Below are positions 31,902 through 44,219 of a stretch of DNA of 64,000 nucleotides, one piece after another. A model generated the notes under the pieces. It was not told the origin of the DNA. It saw nothing but the letters and a program-made list of their open reading frames with translations, and did no database searches. Made by a program: the position numbers and the translations under genes. This DNA is from Paratinospora sagittata. Taxonomy: Eukaryota; Streptophyta; Magnoliopsida; Ranunculales; Menispermaceae. Position 1 is the first letter of the stretch. Each line of letters starts with the position of its first letter. The DNA lies in assembly GCA_035771175.1 (NCBI GenBank), contig CM069601.1:6399001-6463000 (forward strand). The letters are read 5' to 3'.

Positions 31902-32235
31902 TATTAATTGATGGATGTTCTTGAAAAAGGAAATGATTAGTTAATATATTTTCCAAGTAATCTTGAACAAAAGAATGAATAATAAGAGGATACAAAAGGA
32001 GAGTACTACTGACCAAATAGACCTAATATAAGATAAGTTTGAGATGATGGTGATGATGATGATGAGTAGAAGCAAGACCCAAGATGATCAAGAAATATTG
32101 GTGAATTAGAAGAGAAGTAGCTTGAAATTAATGGGTGTTTGTTGTGGGCAGAGATAAGGTGATCAAACGAAGGAAAATAATATTGAAGAAAAAAAAAAAG
32201 GTTGATGAGGAAGGCAAGAAAGAAAGAAGAGATAT
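31902..32235 (-). other. Likely KCS 5' leader
   Basis: About 330 nt between the expected transcription start and the ATG. Pyrimidine-rich with tcatcatcatcatcac-type runs. No ATG occurs in it on the sense strand, so the annotated start should be the first AUG. The transcription start is inferred from the TATA box. Confidence 0.5.
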
Positions 32236-32261
32236 GGAAAAATTTGGGATAAGCAAAGGAG

Positions 32262-32269
32262 GATTTATA
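32262..32269 (-). promoter_or_regulatory. KCS TATA box
   Basis: TATAAATC on the minus strand within cctataaatcc, about 360 bp upstream of the ATG. A GA/CT-rich tract (32,294-32,315) lies just upstream, a frequent plant core-promoter companion. Confidence 0.6.
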
Positions 32270-32339
32270 GGGTGGGTGTGAACTTTGAAGGACGAAGAGA
32301 GAGAGAGAGACAGAGAATGGGAGGATGTAACCACCCTCA

Positions 32340-33386
32340 ACGAACATAATTTGTTGTTTTCGAAGCTCGCTGGGGCATTGAATTTTCCAGCCCGCAGAAT
32401 GAATAGGATTTTGGTGTTTTATACTTTTGACCATGTTTTGCTTCTGGAATTTCAAGAATGCCATTCAGAATTTGTTCAATTTGACTCAAATGATCCTCTG
32501 TGTGGCTGGTATTCAGTATTTACCCTTATACGTACGCCCATATTTAAATAGGTACTTCATGTTATATATTCCTGGTATTTTTTATTTTTTTTGTTTTTAT
32601 TTTTTTTGAGATCATGGGATATCAGGGACCTCACTTCCCATTAATCTCACGGGGTTGAACACAACCCAATAATATTGGTAGCCGATAAATAATATAAAAT
32701 ATAGACGTAAACCTAAGACCTTTTTATGGAGTAAATATATTTCTAGTGTTTAATATTTACCCTTATGCACCTGTATTTTGATATAAATCAATTTTCTTTT
32801 GTCGTATAAAGGATCTATTAATAAAAGTTTTTTATATATTGAAGGGTAAATTTGATCTTTTATATATATGTATATATATACTAGTACACGGCACATGCAT
32901 TGCATGTGATAAAATAGATCTAATAATTATAAATATAAAGATTTTACATAAGTATAAATTCTTTTCCTAATATGATTTAAAAATGAAAATTTTCTTATAT
33001 AATTATGTTAATGTTGAAAACTAATGCCAAGGTTGGAGGCAATGCTCAATAGAAAATAATTAACTAAATAAAGTTAAGTATAATAATATTAAAACGGGCT
33101 GCATTAAGATAAATATAGGTGAAAGTAAAAAATAAAGAAAAGAAAAGAAAAGCATAGGGAACGTGTAAAAAAATATTATACCTTATAGATATTAAAGCTA
33201 ATAAGAGACTTAAAGAGATTACAAAGAGGAAAAGATTTTATATATTTAAGGTGGAATGACTGCAACGGTTGGATAAGTAAGATATGGTCCAACTGAGGGA
33301 GCGGTATGCATGGAAATAAGAATCAACGACCTTTAAAAGTTTTTATACTTTTGATGACATTTTTACTCAATTACCCTTAAAATGCA
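32340..33386. other. KCS upstream region, no recognised element
   Basis: AT-rich DNA upstream of the KCS promoter. Open frames here are short and show no family resemblance. Distal KCS regulatory sites could be here but none can be named. Confidence 0.5.
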
Positions 33387-33990
33387 TATTGTTTAGCCAT
33401 GTAGGTTGGCGTACCGACCTGTAAATACACAAGTCCGCCCGCCCTCTCCCACGAGTAAATAATGTGCGTGACGTTAGATCGGAATACCGAGCTTAACAAC
33501 CAGGTAGCTCATGCGATACCAAACAACCTCATCACAGAGGCTATGAAGTGAAGCAGCTCGGACCTACTGAGCTTGCGCAATAGTACTACGAAGCAACATC
33601 ACACGAGACAAAAGTTCCCTAAGCTCGGGGTATTGAGCTCTGCTTAAGGAAAATCGCAGATAATTAATTAGCCGACTCAAATCTCACGGGATACACTACA
33701 TGATCTTTAGGATTCTATACGACTATTACAATGCTTACTAATTTTGGCCGACCCCCTATCTTTATAAATACTCCTCACCCCCATTAACGAGGTAAGTCAT
33801 ATTCATCACTTTAACAAAAGTAATATTAGTACATGACTCAGTTCAAAACTAATTTAGGCATCAAAGTGTCTTTAGTCGGCATCACACCAGTTATTGTTAC
33901 GATAGCCTATTATTTTCCTTTTTTCTCTTAGAGAATTAAGAAAAATTTAGAAATTATTGAAAACAGTAGCACACCGTCGTTAAGAAGTTG
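33387..33990 (+). repeat. LTR M: partial Tat-type gypsy LTR
   Basis: Shares with the 5' LTR of element 3 the words taccgacctg, the ctataaata TATA region (near 33,762), gaactaa.ttaggcatc..agtgtcttt, and cacgatagcctatt. The start is probably TGTTTAGCC at 33,387. The end decays into a (TA)n run at about 33,998. No internal region is attached. It lies about 1.1 kb upstream of the KCS TATA box. Confidence 0.65.
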
Positions 33991-34980
33991 TCGCTTTATA
34001 TATATATATATATATATGACATGTTATGTTTTGAATATATTATAAATACTTAAATTATGCATTAATATAATGACCATGTGTGAAATATTATGCTCCGTTG
34101 TTGTGTTCATCTGTTGATTTTTCAAGTGTACATAATAGTTGGTTAATGCCTTATCCAATATCACCGGAATTTCGATGTGTTACACATGGAGGAAGCAAAT
34201 GAAGGAGGGATTTGGTCAGCTTGGCCTAGCAATGAGTGGTTCAGAAGTGGTAGTACATATTGTTTCTCCCTTGAAACTTCTTCTTCCCCATCTAATAATA
34301 TCTTGCTGTATGATAAAGACTTTAGCTCCACTTGGCTTTTCATCATACCTAAGATAAATGTATGGCTGCCCTATATGGTTCTCTCCTTGATTTCTTTTTC
34401 AATATAATTGTTCCTTATGGACCTTGTCCTGCCTAAAAAAACATCATACTAAAAGGCATTAAATAAATGGTATGTTAAATTCTTAATCAACATGATTTAT
34501 AACATAATTTACATTATATGATGGTCACATGATTCACTTAGAAACATAATAAGACCACTCGTTTAAGAGACTTGTCTGATGAAAGTTATACATTAATTAA
34601 GATCACTTTAAGATAGTCCTTATAATATTTTTTTTATTAGATTTAATTAATTACGAGTTATAAGAAAGTCTTTGATCAAATACATTTGTTAATCTCATCA
34701 ATTAGAATATTTAAGAAGGGGTCAATATATACCCTTTTATTCCAAAGTTTCTTTTTTCCTTTGGCTAGATTGGTTTTTTACATTTCTAAAGTTACATTTG
34801 GTTTGTGATTCGAAAACTAGAATACAACTTAAAGCGTGAAAACTCAGAAAATAACATTTTGTTATTTCTTGAAAATAGTAAGTTTTCTTTATAAAATTCA
34901 GAAAACTGTTTTTGAATTTCAATCAACCAAACACGTTTTTTCGTGTTTCCAAAATTTTAGATATAAAAACTATATCGTGT

Positions 34981-35058
<78 letters not shown>

Positions 35059-38000
35059 AGTAAAATTATTCAATCAACTGAAGTTGCCTGTCAATGAAGT
35101 ATATTAGTACATATTTTTTTCATCAGTTTATTAATGTTGAAAATATTCACAAGTAGTCAACAATTTTAAAATATATTCAATAATATCAAGGCTTGTTTTT
35201 CTGTTTTCTTTTTTATCTACTATATATCCTTTAGTAAAATCTTATTTTTAGGGATATATCTCTAATAATTTCCTCCTTTTAATTATTATAGCTTATATGC
35301 CTAACTAATTAATTAAAGAAGTATAAGAGGAAAGTTCCTAATCACAAAATCATCCATTAATGCTGAGAGTAGGTGTTGGATAATTCGTCACCATCAACAT
35401 AAATTCTTCAATAATGGTAGAGTATAAACTTGAAGGTGGCATTTGCGGTAGAATCCAAATACAATTTGTAGTTTTCAAACTATAGGGATGTACTAGAAAA
35501 TTCATAATTAAAATGGTATTGGATACGTTCTACTAAAAAGTATAATAATAAATAATAATTTTACCAAACAAACAATAATAATTTTAAAGACGTGCTTTTT
35601 TTTTTATACTTAAAATGGTACTTTTATCTTTTCTATCATAAATAATAATTTTACCAGTAAAAATTACTAAAAGCATTTTGGCAAATCAAGCCAGACAAAA
35701 AAAAAAGAAAAAGAGCCAACTTCTCAAAAGAGTATTTTTAATCCATTTTTTAAGCAAAAGTTGTAGTTACCAAACAAATGCAAAAATAACTTTTGCTTGA
35801 AAAATAAGTCAAAAGTATTTATAATCGTTCTATCAAACATAATAATAATATACATATTATCATGTATTTCTTTACTATAACTATTATTATTATTATTACT
35901 AAGCCATATTAATTTTTAGGTGATTAAATAAGTTTTTAATTATCAAAAAAAAAAAACATATGAGAATAAACACATGAAAATAGTGTACACACTTGACGTG
36001 CACATTATGTTTATTCTTTATTAATCCTTTAAGTTGTTGAATGTTTGATAAAAAGAAGTGAATTTTAATAATTTTTGCTATTAAATTTAATTAAAGACTA
36101 AATTATTTTATAATTATAGCTATAATGAAAATGAAAAGCTTATAATTTGGACAAAATCCGGCTGCTTGTTTTAAGAGTAAACTGAATCTGAATGAGTTAT
36201 GTGTCTAAATCTAAAATTGGGTCGGATCCGGACACATCATATATTCGTTAAACTAAGGTGTTGTTGGACCCAAAATTTTGTCACCCTTATGCACACCGAT
36301 GATGGGGTTCTATAAGCTATGACTATAAGCATAGATAATGTTCCTTTATTCCCAACTATTACTCTTAATACACCATGAAGGTCATTTGAATCGCAAAAGG
36401 AGAAGGAAAAAACTCCTTTACCATACATAATAATATTAGGAGATATGTTGGGAAACTTGGATCTTAACCATTATCGTCGTACTATTCCTACACAAGCTCA
36501 TTTTTTAAATTTATATGTGGGGTTTTATTTTGAAAAGCTTCGATACTAATGAAGACAATATCTACACTTTTACCGTGAACTCTTTAATTTTTTATAAGAT
36601 TATTACTTTAGTTCACACACATCCAATAAGAAATATATATCAAAAAAGATTTAAATTTCGTATCAATTGTTATAAATTTAATGTGACCTATATACTATAT
36701 AAAAAGATGTTTTGGTAGATTAAAGTTGCAAATTTTTCTCGTCATAAAGATTAATTAATTTATATATAGTATTTGGTTGTAAGGTTTTCAATCCCCTTCG
36801 TATTCTTGTAACATTATTTATTAATTTGTTGAAATTTTAGTAACTTTTACTTTCAATGCTCTATTATAATGCTCTTAATTATAAGTCACAAGGTATAATT
36901 TTCTTTTCTTACAATCTCAATAGAGTATTACTTAATTACAAAACATGGAAAAAAAAAAAAAACTCAAAACTCAAACACATATATACATTGTGGCATCCTC
37001 TACAGTACCATGCATACATTTTTCATTCCAATTAAATATATTCCATCCTTAAAACAAGAAAAATAGAACTGCGTCGCCATGGCACAGCCCATTTGGCCTA
37101 ATGGCATTCCCGTGATTTCATTCAGTATTTGCAGCACATATATATTGAAGGGTTCTTCAATAATAAAAAAGACGTGTGTAATACGAAAGATAGAGAAGCG
37201 GTTGAGAAGATGGGCGTTAGCCGGTGCCAATTTATAAGCCTTTTTAAAAAAGGATATTACTGTCTCTGACCTTTTGACTCTTTCTAAGATTGCTCAGAGA
37301 GGAGTCAGAAGAGGTAGGTAACTTAGCTATAGCCCACATACGTACACAGGAATATGCGTCCATCTCACACGCAACTTCTCCCATGTATGTATGCATCCTC
37401 TTAATTTCTTTCTTTCTTTCTTGCCTGATGAGTATTAATTCCCGTGCACTTCATTAATTAATTCTTTCCCATATGATCTAACACCTAAAAAACCTAACAA
37501 TACAAGTTGTTTTAATTTAATTCTTTGACTCTTTGTCCACATGATAATGGTCTGTAGATGATAGAGGAAAATCATGAGGTGGGACTTATAACAACATTTA
37601 ATTAATTTCCTACCCTACATATATAGTTCATAATTTTACAGCTAAGCTAAAGGCTACCAAAATGTATAATATAATATTTATTATATGAGCCAGCACATGC
37701 AAGTACTGTGTGTGCATATGTACATGATTGTTATTATTATATTCCAGTTTTTATATTTATAACAAGATTGGCATATAACAAATTAAAATGGGTGATCATG
37801 AGTCCATGAATTTAATAGGTGGAAGACATTAATTCTGTGGACTACGTCCCAATTATTATAATTAGTACCCTCAATCGTTTGAAACTTTTAAACAATTGTT
37901 TGAAGGGATTTTACTGGATAAATGACAAAAATAACCAAGTATGTTCACTATCTTACTACTAAAGATATCAAGATTTTTCAAAATAATCTTTTTTTCTTAA

Positions 38001-38449
38001 TTCTAATTTTCAAAAATATTACTAAACTAAATTATGATTTTTTTTAATTGAAGAATATAACTGCATATTAATGGAATTGGACTTTTGGTCACTATTATTA
38101 CTAGTATTGGGCATATGAAATATGTAGATGATAATTAAATGACATGAATGTAAAAGATGTAAGAGTTTGAGGGTGCCCCATTTATTCGCCCATATTGGGA
38201 AGGTGCTCTCAAACGCCTCTGTCATATTTGAGTCAAGAAGGATTAGTCTCGACCAAAGGAAATGAAGACACCTCCCGGATACTGAAAAATCCGTAATTAA
38301 AAAAAAAATACTAAATCATTTATCTATATATCTAGAGATAGAGTTATATATGAAACTTTCTTGGCATTAACAAAACCTACAAGATTTTATTAGAAGTTAA
38401 TAATGTGATGCCTAAATGATAGGATAGGAATAAACAATTAGAAAGTAGT
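33991..38449. other. Intergenic AT-rich DNA
   Basis: No recognised gene. Short open frames at 34,139-34,407, 36,237-36,428, 37,000-37,230 and 38,022-38,225 have no family resemblance; the one at 37,230 starts from TTG, not ATG, although a TATA-like word (ttataaat) precedes it. (TA)n tracts are at 33,998 and 34,983. Confidence 0.55.
34983..35055. repeat. (TA)n microsatellite, about 73 bp
   Basis: Uninterrupted TA dinucleotides. Open frames reading through it as Tyr-Ile repeats are artefacts. Confidence 0.92.
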
Positions 38450-39381
38450 TGTTGGGTCATATACCGAGCATAAGACATGTCAGCTACGCTTGTTTCATCA
38501 AGTAAGATGTAATATAAATCAGGTAGATACACCGACCTGTTCTGAACAAAGAATACGGATCTACTAAATCATGTACACAATTCGAGACATGGTCAGTCCT
38601 ACCAACCATTATGACATATTGCTCGCCATATTGACCAGATCAACATGAGAAAGCTCCAGGTCAGCGGCTTGGGATACCGACCTGGATGACAAATCAGCAA
38701 CTGTAAAACGATAACATCAATCCGGTAGGAGATGATGTGTCCTGCAGACCTTGAGCTACCGACCTCCTTTTCAACTATATCTTTGCTTACAAGCAGACAA
38801 AATGGAAGACTCCAGATCGGTATACTGATCTGACGAGGTCTACGACTCCGAAAAGGATGACGATTAAACACAGGTTCAGATAGGGATAAGGCGTGATTCA
38901 CTGCGATAAGTTCGGGATGTACTCCTTATTCGACTGTGATAAGGCCAGAAGCTCTACTGGTTCGACTAGGAGACTACTAAGTCATCCTAATCCCTAAGGA
39001 TCGCACCAGATCTTCTTAATTCTACTAAGAATCAAATGTGCTCTTCCGGCACAAGAATGATTCTTGATTCTATAACAACTCTACTACAACGCCAAAGACC
39101 TCCAACCTTCTCTATAAAAAAATCATAACCCCAAAGGGGGAGGTAAGCAATTCTCGACCCAGTTCAGTACTATTAACTCTACAGAGCTTTGAACTAACTT
39201 AGGCATCGGAGGGTCTTTGCCCAACACCACACGGTGTTCCTCACGATAGCCTATTCTCTCTTGTTTTCCCTCTCTCAGATAATCAACCTCTGGCGATTTC
39301 TCCAGCACTCTGACGAGTCTCAAATCAACACCTTCCTTCCACCTCATCGTCTATTGGTGTTGGTCAAATCTTGCACCAACA
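38450..39381 (+). repeat. 5' LTR of element 3 (932 bp)
   Basis: Starts TGTTGGGTCATATACC and ends CTTGCACCAACA, immediately followed by the primer-binding site. The words accgacctg and agaccttg-type repeats recur. A TATA-like ctataaaaaa lies near 39,112, with the transcribed part matching LTR M. Confidence 0.8.
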
Positions 39382-39400
39382 TTTGGCGTCGTTTGTGGGG
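39382..39400 (+). other. Primer-binding site, element 3
   Basis: tttggcgtcgtttgtgggg directly after the LTR, the pattern usual for Tat/Athila-type elements (canonical ttggcgccg), with changes at a few positions. Confidence 0.75.
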
Positions 39401-39559
39401 ATTGACATTGCAAGTCAGAAACAGCTTTGCCGTCATGAGTCAATAAGCAGAAATACCAGTTGAGGTGAAGCGCATCGCCACACCGGTGACAGCCCAAAAA
39501 TAAGGGGAAGACCACCAAAAAAGCAGTCAAAGAACTCTACTCATAAATCAAGGTTGACT

Positions 39560-40860
39560 GCCATAGAGATGAACTTAAAGAAGATGTCTCAAAACATCTT
39601 GGAGCAATAACGAGTGTTAAGGGAGGTACTCCCCCTACGACCACTTCCTAGCCACCTACCACCTCCTAACCTTCGACCTCAGAAAGGGGAAGAGCGTAGG
39701 TGTCAAAGTGTAACCTCGAAGAAGAGGTCGGTATCGGGGAAACAACCTCCGAACGCAAATCGTAAGTCTTTATCTGCTAAAGACTTGCATCACTCGTTAG
39801 ACGCCAAGAAAAGCCACAACTCGGTGTTCTCCCAAACTAGGTTGGCTGTTCCAAAAAAGTGGAGATGTACGAAACCTACCTCATACAGGCCGGTACCGTC
39901 AAAAAGAGCTGCGACAGGAAATCTTAGCCCTGTCAGGTCGGTACCATGAAAGCCGTACAGATCAGAGCGCTCTGAGACTACTAGATCCGCACCTCGGCAC
40001 TACCACGAGTATAAGGAACTCCTTTCTCCCTTCGTCGAAGATATACTCCAGACACCGCTACCAAGCCGTACGTCAAGACCACAAAAGTCAGGATGTACAA
40101 AGGGAAGGTGGACCCAAGAGAGCACATTGAGAACTACAAGTCCTGGATGGAATTCAAGGGCTATGGCGACGCCACCATGGGCGAGGGGTTCCAAATCACC
40201 CTTGGCAGACCAGCTCGAAAGTGGTACCGGAAGCTCAGAACCGGTTCTTTATGCTCTTTTGGGCATTTAGCCCACAAGTTCATGAATCACTTCGCAGGAA
40301 AGAAGAAGATGGAGAAACTTGTGAACAACTTGCTTGCTATCAGGCAAAAGAAAGGTGAACCTCTGAAGGAATACCTTGGTCGTTTCGATGATGTACGAGT
40401 CGAGGTGGTTGACTGTGACGACAAGATGACAATCACCGCCTTCCTCACAGGATTAAGGCTTGGGAAGTTCCACTATTCCCTTAAAAAAAGAAAGCCTGGA
40501 CCTGCGAAGAAATCCTAGACCGAGGAGAGAAGTACATCAATGCCGATGAGCAGAATGATGCAATGCAAGGAGAAGATAGCTCTCCAAAAAGCTCAAAGAG
40601 AGAAAAGAAACGAAAAAGGGAATATGACTCGAAGGAGGACAACCGAGGCAGAAAGAGATCAGACACTGGCGGCCGAAAGCAGTGGAGTAACAAAGTACCC
40701 AGAATGTCTATTCCAACTACGCGCCCTTTACTGCCTCTCGAGACCAAGTTCTCCTCGAGATTCAAAATAGAGACTACATCGGATGGCCCAGAAAGCTGAA
40801 AACACTTGTAGAGCAGAGGGATAAGAAAAAGTACTGCCGGTATCATCGAGACCACGATCG
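39560..40860 (+). pseudogene. Gag remnant (element 3)
   Basis: The best open stretch (40,093-40,518) reads MYKGKVDPREHIENYKSWME, GRPARKWYRKL, FAGKKKMEKLVNNLLAIRQK and GEPLKEYLGRFDD, typical of Tat-lineage capsid. A basic Ser/Lys/Pro-rich region lies upstream (39,614-39,949) and a Lys/Arg/Glu-rich region downstream. Frame changes at about 40,000 and 40,520 break it. Confidence 0.75.
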
Positions 40861-41068
40861 CGATACTGACCAGTGCTACGACCTCAAGTAGGAGATCGAG
40901 ACGTTAATTCGGAAAGGTCATTTGAAGGAGTTCGTGAAGGACTCCAACCGGCGGAGGACTCTAGAAAATGACCAAGTCGGGCCAGTGGGCTAAATCAGAA
41001 CGATATTTGGTGAAGACCAAATTAGTACATCTAACCGGGCTATAAAGGCTTACGTCCGAGAATCCAAG

Positions 41069-41500
41069 TTGGAAGTCATGAGCCTTAGATACCGACCTGA
41101 GAAGCAGAACCGATCGATTTTCGCGATTACCTTCACTGAAGAGGAGGCCCAAGACATACTCTGTCCACACGTCGACGTCTTAGTGGTCACGATAACCGTG
41201 GCCAACTACAAAATTCGTCGAATACTGGTTGACAACGGCAGCTCGACAAATATCCTTTATTGGTCAGCGTTCGAGAAATTAGGACTGACCAAGGATCAAC
41301 TGAGCTCGGTAGATCTCCTTCTGATTGGCTTCACTGGAAATATCATTATGCCAGAATGAAGAATAACCTTGCCAGTGACAGCAGGAGACTCAAAGCACAA
41401 GGTCACGGTCATGACCAGCTTTTCGGTGGTAAGGTGCCCTACTGTCTACAGCGACATTATTGGGAAACCATTTCTAAATAGTCAGAGGGTCAGCCTATCA
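41069..41500 (+). pseudogene. Protease region (element 3)
   Basis: ILVDNGSSTNILYWSAFEKLG (near 41,225-41,280) contains the D-N-G-S-S form of the retropepsin active site common in the Tat lineage. An in-frame TGA at about 41,357 and a frame change toward 41,370 inactivate it. Confidence 0.75.
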
Positions 41501-41587
41501 CCTAGCTCTGAAGTTCCTGGCAGAGTGAGGTGTCGGAGTGGTACGAGGGAGCCAAAAAGAGTTTCTGGACTGTTATGTCATAGCCGT

Positions 41588-42005
41588 TAGGGGTGAAATC
41601 GGGTCGGGTCAGGTTTTTTCCCCCTAACCCACCCAACCCGATGAGGTAGGGTTGGCCCTCATTAAATAGCTCAATTTTTTTTAAAGCTTAATAACTACTA
41701 TTTAAGCTTATATTAGCAATAAAATATGTTAGATTATCATGTATATCCAACTTATTAAACTACTATTTAAGTTTTAAAAGATGAGATTTCTCTTTTTGAG
41801 GAGAACTCATATATGTACAAGCCAAGCTACTCTTAAACTTGACTTATGGGAATGAAGATGAACTCATATATATATTTTAAGAGGTCGGGTCGGGTCAGGT
41901 CGGGTCGGGTTGCTAAAAAATTAACTCGACCAACCCGACATATCAATCAAACCCGACCCGAAATTGTCGGGTTTGGTCGAGTTGGTCGGGTTGCTTACAC
42001 CCCTA
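41588..42005. mobile_element. hAT-like MITE (418 bp) in element 3
   Basis: Ends taggggtgaaa and cttacacccta are inverted. Flanks atagccgt (41,580-41,587) and atagtcgt (42,006-42,013) are an 8-bp duplication with one mismatch. Subterminal gggtcgggt repeats match in style those of the intronic MITE. The start of the long open frame at 41,846 lies inside this MITE, so its first ~50 codons are not element-3 protein. Confidence 0.82.
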
Positions 42006-42013
42006 ATAGTCGT

Positions 42014-43020
42014 GAAGAAAAAGACGGGCATAAGGACAATTTTCAAACTATAGAGGATCAGTTAATGCTGCTGGAACACCCAGCCAGCCCTGATCTTGAC
42101 CATAGAAAAGAGGTGTCGGGGCTAGAACCCCAAGATGAATGGACCGAGGTGCAAATCGGCGAAGATCCAACGATGACTGTCAAGGTCTATATAGGTATGA
42201 GTTCCTCTTTGACCGACCAGTTGGTCGGCCTCCTGCGGGAGCATAAGGATATTTTTGCCTGGTCCCATGAAGACATACCTGGCATATCGACCAGCGTCAT
42301 AGTGCATCGGCTCAACGTCGACCCAAAGACCAGACCAGTTCAACAGAACAAAAGGGCTCTCAGTTTCGATAGAGCTCAAGGTCTACGGGAAGAGGTTGAC
42401 AAACTACTAACAGCAGGCTTCATAAGGGAAGTGCTTTATCCAGACTGGTTGGCCAATGTGGTGATAGTCAAAAAACCAAATGAAAAATGGAGAACATGCG
42501 TTGACTTCACTGATCTGAACAAAGCTTGCCCAAAAAATAGTTTCCCATTGCCCCGTATTGATCAACTGGTCAACGTGACAACAGGTCATGAGCTGGTGAG
42601 CTTCATGGACACATACTCAGGGTACAAGCAAATTGTGTTTAGTCGTAGAGTTGAAGAAAAAACAACTTTCATTACACATCGAGGTCTATATTGGTACAAG
42701 GTGATTCCCTTCGGCCTAAAAAATGCAGGGGTGACTTACCAGAGGCTGGTCAATTGCATGTTCGCAGAGAAGATTGGAATCAACATGAAAGTCTACGTCG
42801 ATGACATATTGGTCAAAAGTGAGGAAGCGGCAGCTCATCCTATCGACCAGGTACACGTGTTTATAATACTTAGAAAGTATTCATGAAGTTCAACCCAGCC
42901 AAATGCACTTTTGGAGTGAGCTCTAGTAAATTTTTGGGATTCCTCATTAATCAAAGAAGAATTGAGGCCAACGCCGATAAGATTCAAGCTCTGGTCGACA
43001 TGAGGTCACCCTGAATCGTG
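42014..43020 (+). pseudogene. Reverse transcriptase (element 3)
   Basis: Open from about 42,014 to 42,886: CVDFTDLNKACPKNSFPLPR, FMDTYSGYKQI, VIPFGLKNAGVTYQRLVNCMF and MKVYVDDILVKS (catalytic YVDD near 42,795). CPK in place of DYR is typical of the Tat/Athila side of gypsy. The frame shifts after about 42,870 into KCTFGVSSSKFLGFLI, and a TGA follows near 43,013. Confidence 0.88.
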
Positions 43021-43560
43021 AAAGAAGTTTAGGGGCTCAACTGGTGCGTGGCCGCACTGAGCAGGTTCATCTCTAAGTCCACAAATATATGCCTTCCATT
43101 CTTCAAGCTGATCAAGAAGAAGGCAGTGGAATGGACCCCGGAGTGTGAGAAGGCCTTTCAGGAACTAAAAGCTTACCTAGGCCAGGCCTTTTTACCCTCA
43201 AAACCCCTTGATGAACAACAACGTTTCCTGTACCTAGTAGTTTCAGAAGTAGCAGTCAGTTCTGCCTTGGTCAAGGAAGAGCTAGGAAACTAGAAGGCGA
43301 TATACTACATTTGCAAGTCCCTACTCGATGCAATGACGAGATATCCAGAGATTGAAAAACTTTCCCTCGCACTAATCACTTCAGCTCGGAAACTAAGACC
43401 CTATTTCAAGGCTCACACCATAACCGTCCTCACCAAGCACCCGTTGAGACAGGTGCTCTTGAGGCCAGAAACATCTGGACGATTAACTAAGTGAGCCATT
43501 GAGTTGAGTGAATTCGACATCGAGTCCCATCCTCGTACAGCTATAAAAGGTCAGGCGTTG
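43021..43560 (+). pseudogene. RNase H domain 1 (element 3)
   Basis: RT connection and RNase H follow: LSRFISKSTNICLPFFKLIK, WTPECEKAFQELKAYL, LYLVVSEVAVSSALVKE (43,048-43,293). A TAG near 43,292 and further stops interrupt, and the catalytic aspartate position reads S, suggesting that this domain was degenerate, as often reported for the Tat lineage. Confidence 0.7.
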
Positions 43561-44000
43561 GCATATTTTTTGTCCAAATTGCCTCAGATAGATCGGCCTA
43601 TCGACCTTGGCCCTCAAGAGGCATAGAAGCTGTTCGTCGACAGCTCTTCCTGCAAGCAGGGATGTGGAGAGAGAATAGTACTCATCTCCTCCAGAGGTGA
43701 GAAATATCTGTGTGCTCTTCGCTTCGGTTTCCTAGCATCCAATAACGAAGCAGAGTATGAAACACTTTTGGTTGGCTTCTGACTTGCTCTCAATTAGGGG
43801 TTTAGTAAATTGGTCATCCACTACGATTCCCAGCTCGTCACTGGGCAAGTTACATCAGAATACCAGGCCAAGAATGACAGAATGCAAGCATATCTGAAAG
43901 AAGCCTTGGCCCTGCTAGGAAGGTTCAAAGAGTATGAACCGACGCAGGTGCCAAGAACATAAAATACCTTGGCCGATGCCTTTTCTAAGCTGACCTCCTC
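43561..44000 (+). pseudogene. Second (archaeal-type) RNase H (element 3)
   Basis: Reads KLFVDSSSCKQGCGERIVL, NNEAEYETLLVGF, LVIHYDSQLVTGQV and NTLADAFSKL, carrying the D, E and D of an RNase H fold. Its presence after the ordinary RNase H is a hallmark of Tat-lineage elements. Stops at 43,624, near 43,782 and near 43,961 interrupt it. Confidence 0.75.
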
Positions 44001-44219
44001 GTCCGAGGCTGAGCTCGTGATTCAGGTCCCAGTGGGGTTTTTACCAGAAAGGAGTATTGATAAGACTGATACCGACCAACAGGTCGACAGCCTCAGCCAA
44101 AATCAATCGTGGATGGACCCGATTGAAAATTTCGTATGAATTGGCAATCTCCCCGTGGACAAGGTCAAACCAAGAAAGGTGCAAAGAAAAGTTGCTAGGT
44201 ACTCTATAATAGATGAACA

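Noticed and set aside
32006..32464. Frames of 152 and 70 codons upstream of KCS
   Set aside because: They cover the KCS leader and promoter and follow its pyrimidine-rich composition; no domain is visible.
34836..35097. Frames at the (TA)n tract near 35.0 kb
   Set aside because: Repeat-driven translation with no family resemblance.
37000..37230. 76-codon minus-strand frame with a TATA-like word upstream
   Set aside because: It begins with TTG rather than ATG, has no recognisable domain, and the TATA word nearly overlaps the start.
41846..42010. N-terminus of the 346-codon frame as part of the Tat polyprotein
   Set aside because: These codons lie in a MITE with 8-bp target duplications; only the part from about 42,014 on is retrotransposon protein.
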